From positions 1-49,653 of the forward strand of contig JANQLN010000039.1 in the NCBI GenBank assembly GCA_028280575.1: 49,653 bases of DNA. Reading direction: 5' to 3'. This document shows, one piece after another, positions 25,972 through 33,730 of the stretch. The stretch comes from Clostridia bacterium. GTDB taxonomy: Bacteria; Bacillota; Clostridia; Acetivibrionales; STF1-152. Below the pieces are notes generated by a model, which made no database searches, was not told where the DNA came from, and saw only the letters and a list, made by a program, of their open reading frames with translations. Position 1 is the first letter of the stretch. Every line of letters begins with the position of its first letter. Both the position numbers and the translations under genes were made by a program.

Positions 25972-27120
25972 ATGAAAAAACAAAAAATTGCATCTTTTAT
26001 AGTATTTTTAGCTTTAAGCATTGCCATGACGGGTATGCTGTTTACAGATACGAAAGAGAAAACAGGAGAAACACCTGTTGAGGTAAGGGCATTGGTACTT
26101 GAGGTTAACAATGATAATGTTTATCAGCAGGGCGTAGCCAGAATCGGGGCACAAAAGCTGAAAATAAAAATACTTAAAGGGCAGTTCAAGGGAAATATAG
26201 TTAATGCGGAAAATGCCTTTCTTGGACAGCTTGAAATTGATAATGCCTATGAAGTAAATGATAAAATAATTGCAGCAATTAACGTAAAGGACGGAGAGCT
26301 TGTCTCTGCCAAAGCTATAGATTTATACAGGCAAGGTGATGAATTTTTGCTTTTCGCTATTTTTGTGGTGCTGTTATTGGTATTTGCCGGCTTGACGGGG
26401 TTAAAAGCCATATTTTCGTTTATTGCAAGCCTCATTGTCCTATGGAAATTATTGATCCCCGGGCTCCTTGACGGCAAAAGCCCGCTGCTTCTTGCTTCAC
26501 TTGTAATTGTTGTGCTTTCCGCAGTAATTATATTTTCTGTGGGAGGATTTACAAAAAAGGCCCTTTCCGCTTTTTTAGGTACAATATGCGGTTTGCTGAT
26601 AACCATAGTCCTGACTGTTATATTCGGTAACAGGCTGGGGCTTCTCGGAATGACGCAGCCTTTTGCCCAGGCATTGTTTTTTTCGGGAAATATGGAATTG
26701 AACATGATGCATATTTTGTACGGCTCAATAATTATAGGTGCATCAGGAGCTGCAATGGACATATCCATGGATGTTTCGGCATCCATGCAGGAAGTCAAGC
26801 TCAAAAAGCAGGATATTTCCTTCAAGGAGCTTATAAAATCGGGATTTAATGTAGGAAAAGCGGTTATAGGAACCATGACAACTACTTTGCTGCTCGCTTA
26901 TACAGGGGGATACCTTACTCTGCTGATGCTTTTTTACAGCAAGGAATCCTCTTTTGTACGCATGATGAATCTTAAAATTGTTGCGGCTGAAGTTATGAGA
27001 ACCCTTATTGGAAGCATAGGCCTTGTAATGGTCGCCCCCATAACAGCTTTTTTTGCTGCCCTGCTTTTGACCGGCAAAAATAATAAAAGCGGCAAAAAGG
27101 ACGGAGACCTGACTTTATAA
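25972..27120 (+). CDS. YibE/F family integral membrane protein
   Basis: Polytopic membrane protein of 382 residues. A first span lies at about 6-22, an exposed domain at 25-120 with EVRALVLEVNNDNVYQQGV, and at least seven further spans from residue 124 on. GSIIIGASGAAMDISMDVSA is the family signature. Transport or regulatory role is unknown. AAGGAGAGG sets ATG 25972. Its stop overlaps that of the minus-strand cadA gene, so transcripts converge. Confidence 0.85.
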   Translation: MKKQKIASFIVFLALSIAMTGMLFTDTKEKTGETPVEVRALVLEVNNDNVYQQGVARIGAQKLKIKILKGQFKGNIVNAENAFLGQLEIDNAYEVNDKIIAAINVKDGELVSAKAIDLYRQGDEFLLFAIFVVLLLVFAGLTGLKAIFSFIASLIVLWKLLIPGLLDGKSPLLLASLVIVVLSAVIIFSVGGFTKKALSAFLGTICGLLITIVLTVIFGNRLGLLGMTQPFAQALFFSGNMELNMMHILYGSIIIGASGAAMDISMDVSASMQEVKLKKQDISFKELIKSGFNVGKAVIGTMTTTLLLAYTGGYLTLLMLFYSKESSFVRMMNLKIVAAEVMRTLIGSIGLVMVAPITAFFAALLLTGKNNKSGKKDGDLTL

Positions 27121-29076
27121 TTTGATTTTCATTGCCCTTATGGAATTCAATACCGCAATGAATGTAACACCTACGTCTGCAAATACCGCTTCCCACATTG
27201 TGGCTTCCCCCATCGCGCCCAGGGCCAGGATTATGCCCTTTATGCCCAGTGAAAAAATAATGTTCTGCCACACAACGGACCTGGTTTTTCCGGCAATCTT
27301 TATTGCGTCGGCCAGCTTTGAAGGCTCGTCCGTCATCAATACTATGTCCGCCGCTTCAATTGCCGCGTCGGAGCCCAGGCCTCCCATTGCAATACCTATA
27401 TCGGCGCGCGCCAGCACAGGAGCATCATTTATCCCGTCTCCTACAAATACCACTTTACCTTTTGAAGCGGATTTATCCATAATTTGCTCAAGCTTCTCCA
27501 CCTTTTGGTCGGGAAGCAATTCCGAGTAAACTCTCCCTATGCCAAGCTCAGAGGCGGTAGTATCGGCAGCAGAGCTGCTGTCACCGGTTAAGATAGCTGT
27601 TTTACGTATTCCTGAATTTTCAAGCTTTTTTATTGCATCACGGGCATCTTCCTTTAATTCGTCGGTTACAATTATGTGTCCCGCATATTGGCCGTCTACA
27701 GCAACATAAATAATGGTTCCCATGGAATTAGCCACGGGAAATGCTATCCCTTCCCCGGACAGCAGCCTTGAATTTCCCACTACTAGCCTATGTTCGTGTA
27801 TATCAGCTTTTATGCCGTAGCCGGGAAGCTCCTCATATCCGGAAATATAGGATTGGTCGGGGATTTTTCCATACTCCTTCAAAATGGATAAAGCTATGGG
27901 GTGATTGGAAAAGCTTTCCGCATAAGCGGCAAATTCTATCACCTGCTCATTTGTATAATTACGTCCGCATTTGATTTCAGCTACTTTCAGCACACCTTTT
28001 GTCAGTGTTCCTGTTTTATCGAATACAACGGTGTCTACTTTATTGAGAGCTTCAAGAAAATTGCCTCCTTTTACCAGTATTCCGTTGCGGGAGGCACCGC
28101 CTATTCCTCCAAAGAAGCTCAAAGGTATTGATACGACCAATGCACAAGGACAGGATACTACAAGAAACACCAGTGCCCTGTGCACCCAGATACTCCAATT
28201 GCCGTCAAAAAGTGAAGGGATTATTGCCATGGCAGCGGCTGAAAATACTACAAAAGGTGTATAATAACGGGCAAATTTGGATATGAAATTTTCAGTTGCG
28301 GACTTTCTGCTGGAAGCATTCTGCACCATATTTAATATCCTGGCAACTGTTGAATCATGGTATTCCCTTATTGCTTTAACCGTTAAAAGGCCATTCATAT
28401 TAATAAAGCCCGATAATATGATATCTCCTCCGGTTATATCACGGGGTGCGGATTCGCCTGTTATTGCGGAGGTATCCGCACTGGAGCTGCCCGATATGAT
28501 CTCTGAGTCCACCGGAACCTTTTCTCCGGGTTTTATAACCAGAATATCATTTACCCTTACATTTTCGGGAGGAATTTTGGCAAATCCGTCCTCCGTCTTT
28601 ATAACAGCATAGCCGGGGCTAAGGTCCATCAATGAGCTTATGGACTTTTTTGACCTGTTAATTGCCATATCTTCAAAAAAGCCGCCTATTCTATAAAAAA
28701 TCATAACTGCCGCCCCTTCGGGAGATTCTCCTATGGCAAACGCGCCTATTGTAGCTATGCCCATGAGGAAATTTTCATCAAATATCTTGCCTTTCAGTAT
28801 GTTTTTGCCTGCCGACAATAAAACCCGGCTTCCCGCTATAATCCAGGAGGAAAGGCTTAAAAGCAAAACTGCCGTTTTAGAAAGGTTTGGTAATGAAATT
28901 GACAGTATGAATAAAACAATGGCAGATGCTATTATGCCAATAGAATAAATACGTTTCTTACCTGTTTCTTCTTTTCTGATATTACAGCTTGTTTTGTTAT
29001 CCTTATTGATTATGCTGATATTTGAGGCACAGCATTCACAGCCTGCTTCTTCAATATTTTTTTCAAAGTTATCCAT
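27115..29076 (-). CDS. cadA: heavy-metal P1B-type ATPase (Zn/Cd/Pb export)
   Basis: Membrane pump that exports soft divalent metals. The 653 residues carry TGESA at 207-211, the CPC metal motif in SCPCALVVS (309-311), the phosphorylated D353 in DKTGTLT, SNHPIA and GDGINDAPVLA. The CPC motif with these surroundings is typical of the Zn/Cd/Pb class. Odd: the N-terminus has no ferredoxin-like HMA domain; it has only a short cysteine group (GCECC at 12-16, C31). The gene follows the ArsR-type regulator gene by 14 nt in the same direction. Confidence 0.93.
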   Translation of the reverse strand: MDNFEKNIEEAGCECCASNISIINKDNKTSCNIRKEETGKKRIYSIGIIASAIVLFILSISLPNLSKTAVLLLSLSSWIIAGSRVLLSAGKNILKGKIFDENFLMGIATIGAFAIGESPEGAAVMIFYRIGGFFEDMAINRSKKSISSLMDLSPGYAVIKTEDGFAKIPPENVRVNDILVIKPGEKVPVDSEIISGSSSADTSAITGESAPRDITGGDIILSGFINMNGLLTVKAIREYHDSTVARILNMVQNASSRKSATENFISKFARYYTPFVVFSAAAMAIIPSLFDGNWSIWVHRALVFLVVSCPCALVVSIPLSFFGGIGGASRNGILVKGGNFLEALNKVDTVVFDKTGTLTKGVLKVAEIKCGRNYTNEQVIEFAAYAESFSNHPIALSILKEYGKIPDQSYISGYEELPGYGIKADIHEHRLVVGNSRLLSGEGIAFPVANSMGTIIYVAVDGQYAGHIIVTDELKEDARDAIKKLENSGIRKTAILTGDSSSAADTTASELGIGRVYSELLPDQKVEKLEQIMDKSASKGKVVFVGDGINDAPVLARADIGIAMGGLGSDAAIEAADIVLMTDEPSKLADAIKIAGKTRSVVWQNIIFSLGIKGIILALGAMGEATMWEAVFADVGVTFIAVLNSIRAMKIKL

Positions 29077-29090
29077 AAAAAACCCCTTTT

Positions 29091-29435
29091 TTACTCATTA
29101 ATATGCATAAGACCCTGCTTGAAAATTAATTCCACATGCTCGTCATCAAGGGAGTAAAATGTGGATTTTCCATTTTTCCTGTATTTTACAAGCCTTGCCT
29201 GCTTCAATACCCGAAGCTGGTGAGAAATGGCAGATTGTGTCATGCCCAGCAATAGGGCAATGTCGCATACACACATTTCAAAATCGGATATTGCGTATAA
29301 TATTTTCACCCTTGTAGAATCCCCAAACACCTTGAACAAATCTGCAAGCTCATATAGCTTGCTTTCTTCAGGCATTAGCTTTCGCGCCTTTTCAACAGCT
29401 TCCTCATGTATAATATTACAATCACAGCTACTCAA
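29091..29435 (-). CDS. cadC: ArsR/SmtB-family metal-sensing repressor
   Basis: Dimeric winged-helix repressor of about 114 residues that releases DNA on metal binding. The alpha3 metal site EMCVCD (C55, C57) and an N-terminal CDC pair (C4, C6) match the CadC-type sensors for Cd/Pb/Zn. The recognition helix is in LLLGMTQSAISHQLRVL. TTG 29435 is 8 nt after AAGGTGG; a GTG at 29447 would overlap that ribosome site. Cotranscribed with cadA, with an operator at 29467-29486. Confidence 0.9.
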   Translation of the reverse strand: MSSCDCNIIHEEAVEKARKLMPEESKLYELADLFKVFGDSTRVKILYAISDFEMCVCDIALLLGMTQSAISHQLRVLKQARLVKYRKNGKSTFYSLDDEHVELIFKQGLMHINE

Positions 29436-29466
29436 TTGATTAACCACCTTTCACAAATGAATGAAC

Positions 29467-29486
29467 ATATGAACAAATATTCATAT
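29467..29486 (-). promoter_or_regulatory. ArsR/SmtB operator
   Basis: ATATGAACAAATATTCATAT: arms ATATGAA and TTCATAT around 6 nt, the known CadC/SmtB half-site pattern. It lies at the start point of the cadC promoter. Confidence 0.75.
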
Positions 29487-29491
29487 ATAAT

Positions 29492-29520
29492 ATAATATGC
29501 TCATAACATTAATTTGTCAA
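29492..29520 (-). promoter_or_regulatory. cadC-cadA promoter
   Basis: On the minus strand, TTGACA (29520-29515), 17-nt spacer, TATTAT (29497-29492). The operator sits just downstream. Confidence 0.7.
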
Positions 29521-29594
29521 GGATTTATTTACGGATTTATTTATAAATATGGGTGTCCAATTTGTTACAAGTATATTACAAATACAAATAATGT

Positions 29595-29623
29595 TTGATT
29601 TTTCCTCTCTATGTGAGTATACT
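29595..29623 (+). promoter_or_regulatory. promoter of the leader-ABC exporter unit
   Basis: TTGATT (29595-29600), 17-nt spacer, TATACT (29618-29623), about 40 nt before the leader ORF. Confidence 0.55.
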
Positions 29624-29666
29624 GTATCTACTGGTGTTTAAATTTTTATGATAAGGAGGCCTCATG

Positions 29667-29762
29667 ATGATAAAGAATTTAATCTTGTTAATCGGCAAGA
29701 CAAAGAACCCATTAAATCGTAATAGTATATTAGCGGCCTCTGCTTTTCGTAGCATAGCATAG
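29667..29762 (+). CDS. 31-residue leader peptide, candidate attenuator
   Basis: A small ORF with an ideal ribosome site AAGGAGG (29653-29659), 7 nt before ATG 29667; ATG 29664 is also possible. The peptide is basic and hydrophobic, beginning MIKNLILLIGKTKN and ending RSIA. It lies between a promoter and a perfect intrinsic terminator, upstream of a BmrC/BmrD-like exporter pair. Codons 24-27 (29736-29747) can pair with the 5' arm of the terminator. This is the layout of ribosome-mediated attenuation known for bmrB-bmrC-bmrD in B. subtilis, though the peptide is shorter. Expression is inferred. Confidence 0.6.
   Translation: MIKNLILLIGKTKNPLNRNSILAASAFRSIA
29736..29747 (+). promoter_or_regulatory. 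candidate anti-terminator strand
   Basis: GCCTCTGCTTTT can pair with the terminator 5' arm AAAAGCCACAGGC: 4 bp, one mismatch, 2 bp, one bulged base, 5 bp. It mimics the terminator 3' arm GCCTGTGGCTTTT. A ribosome finishing the leader would cover it; a ribosome stalled earlier would leave it free. Confidence 0.5.
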
Positions 29763-29772
29763 ATTATGTTAT

Positions 29773-29809
29773 AAAAAGCCACAGGCTGTTGGAAGCCTGT
29801 GGCTTTTTT
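29773..29809 (+). terminator. strong intrinsic terminator in the leader of the ABC exporter operon
   Basis: Perfect 15-bp stem AAAAAGCCACAGGCT / AGCCTGTGGCTTTTT, loop GTTGGA, six T. It starts 10 nt after the leader stop and ends 114 nt before the first exporter gene. The 114 nt to the exporter hold no other promoter that I can defend. Confidence 0.9.
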
Positions 29810-29923
29810 GCATCTTTTATTTCTTTCAAAAAACTAAAGCAATAAAAGTCAGGGCGCAGCATACTTGTGGGATATTTATGCCTTTGGCAAAGAGAAACTT
29901 AAAGCCCATGGGAGGGACAAATA

Positions 29924-31714
29924 ATGAATTCAAAATTTAAACTTTCAATGCAGTTAATGAAAGGGAATTGGCTGCTGTATGCCGGCGCGGTAGTTAGCGT
30001 AATGGCTGCCGGTATTTTCGCAATGGTTTGCCCCCTGGTAATCAGGGCAACTATTGATTCGGTTATTGGGAATAAAGAGCTGGATGTACCGGGATGGCTC
30101 GGGTCAATAATTGAAAGCTGGGGAGGGACGGGTGTACTGGCAAAAAATCTTTGGATATGCTCTTTAGCCTTGCTGGCTCTAACATTGCTCCAGGGTATAT
30201 TTTCATTTGCAAGGGGTAAATGGGCCGCACAGGCATCTGAAGAAATTTCCAGGCGTCTCCGTGACAAGTTGTATGAGAAGTTTCAAAAGCTTCCATATGA
30301 TTACCATGTAAAAGCAAAAACAGGTGATTTGATCCAGAGGTCAACATCTGATGTTGAAACCATAAGGCGTTTCCTTTCATTTCAGCTTGTAGAGGTGGGA
30401 AACACTGTTTTTATGGTGATAGTGGTGTTTATTATAATGATGTCACTGAATATTAAAATGGCACTGCTTTCGGTAGTAGTATTGCCCGTATTGTTTACTT
30501 TTTCAATAGTGTTTTTTAAAAAGATAAAAGACCAGTTCAAGCTTTGTGAAGAATCTGAGGGTAAGCTGTCAACAGTGCTCCAGGAAAACCTGACGGGTAT
30601 AAGGGTTGTAAAGGCGTTTGGAAGAGAAGCCTTTGAATATGAAAAGTTTGACAAAAAAAATGACGAATATACTGAAAATGTAAGGGGTATTATCAATTAT
30701 TTTGCACTTTATTGGTCAAGTTCCGACCTTATGTCTCTTTCCCAGACAGGTATTGTTACCGTAGCCGGTATTTACGCAACTATTTCAGGGCAAATCACCC
30801 TGGGTACATTTTTTGTATTTCTGGCTTACGTTGGAATGCTGCTGTGGCCTGTAAGACAGCTTGGAAGAATACTGACCGATATGGGTAAAATGGTGGTTGC
30901 CATGGACAGGATAAATGAAATCCTGGAGAAAGAACAGGAAAATATGAATGAAAAGGGAAAAAGACCCATAATAAAAGGAAATATCGAGTTCCATAAGGTA
31001 TGTTTTGGTTATGAGGGCGATGAAAATGTTATAAAGGATGTTTCCTTTAAAGTTAAAAGCGGTCAGACAGTTGCCATACTGGGGCCCACCGGTTCAGGCA
31101 AATCTACACTCATGCACCTTTTGCAAAGATTGTATGATTACAGGAAAGGCTCAATAATTGTTGATGGGGTGGAGCTTAAAGAAATAGAAAAAAACTGGCT
31201 GAGAAAGCATATCGGCATTGTACTTCAGGAACCATTCCTGTTTTCCAGGACCATCAAGGAAAATATCTGCCTTGCCAAGCTTGATGTCAGGGAGGAAGAA
31301 ATGTTTGAAGCTGCAAGGACCGCAGCCGTGCATGATGTTGTGAATGAGTTTGACAAAGGCTATGAGACAATTGTAGGTGAGAGGGGAGTTACCCTGTCCG
31401 GAGGACAGAAGCAAAGAGTCGCAATGGCAAGAAGCTTGATCAGGAGCTGCCCCATAGTGATATTTGATGATTCTCTGAGTGCGGTGGATACGGAAACGGA
31501 CGCATTAATAAGAAAGGCAATCAGGGAAAGCAATAAGAAGGTTACCACATTTATTATATCTCACAGGATAACTACCCTTTCACAGGCTGACGCGGTAGTT
31601 GTGCTAAAGGATGGAATGATAGAGCAATATGGCAGCCATAGTGAGCTTATAAGCCAGGAGGGCTTGTATAAAAAGCTGTGGAACCTGGCAAAGGGCAGTG
31701 AAAAAGCTGTGTAA
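29924..31714 (+). CDS. heterodimeric ABC exporter, degenerate-site half (BmrC/YheI-like)
   Basis: Half-transporter of 596 residues: six-span membrane domain (about 1-320) and a nucleotide-binding domain. Walker A GPTGSGKST is at 387-395 and the signature LSGGQKQR at 491-498. The catalytic base after Walker B is Asp (FDDSLSAVD, D516) rather than Glu, the hallmark of the degenerate site in heterodimeric multidrug exporters. GGGAGG lies about 9 nt before ATG 29924. Partner gene follows at 80 nt. Substrate unknown; drugs or toxic peptides are likely from family. Confidence 0.92.
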   Translation: MNSKFKLSMQLMKGNWLLYAGAVVSVMAAGIFAMVCPLVIRATIDSVIGNKELDVPGWLGSIIESWGGTGVLAKNLWICSLALLALTLLQGIFSFARGKWAAQASEEISRRLRDKLYEKFQKLPYDYHVKAKTGDLIQRSTSDVETIRRFLSFQLVEVGNTVFMVIVVFIIMMSLNIKMALLSVVVLPVLFTFSIVFFKKIKDQFKLCEESEGKLSTVLQENLTGIRVVKAFGREAFEYEKFDKKNDEYTENVRGIINYFALYWSSSDLMSLSQTGIVTVAGIYATISGQITLGTFFVFLAYVGMLLWPVRQLGRILTDMGKMVVAMDRINEILEKEQENMNEKGKRPIIKGNIEFHKVCFGYEGDENVIKDVSFKVKSGQTVAILGPTGSGKSTLMHLLQRLYDYRKGSIIVDGVELKEIEKNWLRKHIGIVLQEPFLFSRTIKENICLAKLDVREEEMFEAARTAAVHDVVNEFDKGYETIVGERGVTLSGGQKQRVAMARSLIRSCPIVIFDDSLSAVDTETDALIRKAIRESNKKVTTFIISHRITTLSQADAVVVLKDGMIEQYGSHSELISQEGLYKKLWNLAKGSEKAV

Positions 31715-31755
31715 TTCAAGTAATTTGTATCATTTTTTAGTAAGGAACATATTAG

Positions 31756-31772
31756 AGGTGTACCATACACCT
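31756..31772 (+). promoter_or_regulatory. small intercistronic hairpin
   Basis: AGGTGTA-CCA-TACACCT, a perfect 7-bp stem between the two exporter genes and just before the ribosome site of the second. It may tune translation or protect the mRNA. Confidence 0.4.
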
Positions 31773-31794
31773 ATGACCGGGGAGGTTGATTAAA

Positions 31795-33639
31795 ATGCAG
31801 CATTTGGAAGAACAGGAATATACAAAGCAGTTTGATTTTGAATTGTGGAAAAACCTGTTCAGGTATACAAAACCTTATAAAAAATATTTAATAAGATTGA
31901 TTTTTATCATGGTTGGAGTGGCTGGAATAGATGCCATATTTCCTCTTATGGGCAAGTTTGCGGTGGATAATTTTATTGTGGCCGGAGACATGAGCAAAAT
32001 GGGGATTTACATAGCAGTTTTCAGTATTCTGGTAGTAGTGCAGGCTTTTAACGTATGGATGCTTATAACAACAGCCGGAAAGATAGAAGTAGGAGTATGC
32101 TACGATATAAGGAAAAATGCGTTTAGGCGTATTCAGGAATTATCTCTTTCATATTTTGACCGCACACCTGTGGGATGGATGATGGCACGTATGACATCCG
32201 ACACGCAAAGGCTCGGGCAGATAATAGCATGGGGCTCGGTGGATTCCATATGGGGTATAGCTATGATGGTAATTATGATGAGTATAATGCTTATACTAAA
32301 TTGGAAGCTTGCTTTAACGGCATTAGTTGTAATGCCCGCATTAATAGTTACCGGCATATATTTTCAAAAGCGTATATTAAAAGCATTCAGGGATATTAGA
32401 AAAACAAACTCAAAAATTACGGCATCCTTTAATGAGGGAATAACAGGTGCAAGAACTTCAAAGACTCTTGTGAGGGAAGGACGGAATATAATAGAGTTTA
32501 ATGAGATAACGGACAAAATGTACCATAAATCCGTAAAAGCCGCTATTTTTTCTTCCCTTTATATGCCCATAGTCCTTTTGCTGGGAAGCATAGGCACAGG
32601 ATTGGTTTTGTGGAAAGGCGGAAATAATGTTATTAACGGTGTGATGGGATATGGAACATTAGTAGCTTTTATAAATTATGTATTAAGGTTTTTTGAACCT
32701 GTCAGGGAGCTTGCCAGGATTTTTGCCGACCTGCAGTATGCCCAGGCATCGGGTGAACGTATATTGTCCCTTATTGATAAGGAGCCCGACATAAAGGATA
32801 AAAAAGAGATCATACAAAAGTTCGGCGACTTTTTTAATCCTGTAAAAAAGGATTGGCCCGGAGTAGAAGGAGATATTTTATTTGAGAATGTTTCATTTAG
32901 ATATAAAAAGGGAGAAGAAGTTCTCAAAAATTTTAACCTGCATGTAAAAAAAGGCCAGAACATTGCACTTGTGGGAGCTACCGGCTCCGGAAAAAGCACT
33001 ATTGTGAACCTGGTGTGCAGATTTTATGAACCCGTTGAAGGCAGGATTCTGATTGACGGTACGGACTACAGGGAAAGGTCACAGCTTTGGCTCCATTCGA
33101 ATCTTGGATATGTCCTGCAAACTCCCCACCTTTTCAGCGGTACAATTATGGAAAATATTAAATATGGCAGGCTGGATGCTGGCGACGAAGATGTTATCAA
33201 AGCGTCGAAGCTTGTCAATGCCCATGATTTCATTGTTAAGCTTGATAAGGCTTACGAGGCTGAAGTGGGTGAGGGAGGGGCAAGGCTTTCAATGGGACAA
33301 AAACAGCTGGTTTCTTTTGCACGGGCGATTATTGCCGACCCGGCAATATTTGTTCTGGACGAAGCTACATCCTCCATAGATTCCGAAACCGAACAGGTTA
33401 TACAATCAGCAGTTGAAAAGGTATTGGAAGGGAGAACAAGCTTTATAATTGCCCATAGGCTTTCTACCATAAGGAACGCGGACAGGATTTTGGTAATTGA
33501 CAAGGGAACAGTAATAGAGGAAGGAACCCACCAAGAGCTTTTAAAGCTAAGAGGCCGCTACTATAATCTTTATAATAATCAGTTCCTGGATGAACAGGAG
33601 ATTAAGACAATCAATATGGATACGGAATTGAGCCTGTAA
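31795..33639 (+). CDS. heterodimeric ABC exporter, partner half (BmrD/YheH-like)
   Basis: Half-transporter of 614 residues with six membrane spans and an ATPase domain. Walker A GATGSGKST is at 394-402. Walker B ends in canonical DEATSSID with catalytic E523. Its signature is LSMGQ (498-502), not LSGGQ. Together with D516 in the partner this builds one good and one degenerate ATP site, as expected for a heterodimer. GGGGAGG places the start at ATG 31795; TTG 31786 touches the ribosome site. Confidence 0.92.
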   Translation: MQHLEEQEYTKQFDFELWKNLFRYTKPYKKYLIRLIFIMVGVAGIDAIFPLMGKFAVDNFIVAGDMSKMGIYIAVFSILVVVQAFNVWMLITTAGKIEVGVCYDIRKNAFRRIQELSLSYFDRTPVGWMMARMTSDTQRLGQIIAWGSVDSIWGIAMMVIMMSIMLILNWKLALTALVVMPALIVTGIYFQKRILKAFRDIRKTNSKITASFNEGITGARTSKTLVREGRNIIEFNEITDKMYHKSVKAAIFSSLYMPIVLLLGSIGTGLVLWKGGNNVINGVMGYGTLVAFINYVLRFFEPVRELARIFADLQYAQASGERILSLIDKEPDIKDKKEIIQKFGDFFNPVKKDWPGVEGDILFENVSFRYKKGEEVLKNFNLHVKKGQNIALVGATGSGKSTIVNLVCRFYEPVEGRILIDGTDYRERSQLWLHSNLGYVLQTPHLFSGTIMENIKYGRLDAGDEDVIKASKLVNAHDFIVKLDKAYEAEVGEGGARLSMGQKQLVSFARAIIADPAIFVLDEATSSIDSETEQVIQSAVEKVLEGRTSFIIAHRLSTIRNADRILVIDKGTVIEEGTHQELLKLRGRYYNLYNNQFLDEQEIKTINMDTELSL

Positions 33640-33730
33640 GCATTACGGGTTGGACCGTAGCAGAGAAAAAAAGATATAACTATAAAAATGAAAAAATCAT
33701 TGGTCAAAATATGCATTCCTGGGAGTTCTG

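Noticed and set aside
27738-28612. Several plus-strand frames opposite cadA
   Set aside because: They are antisense shadows of a P-type ATPase with all motifs intact.
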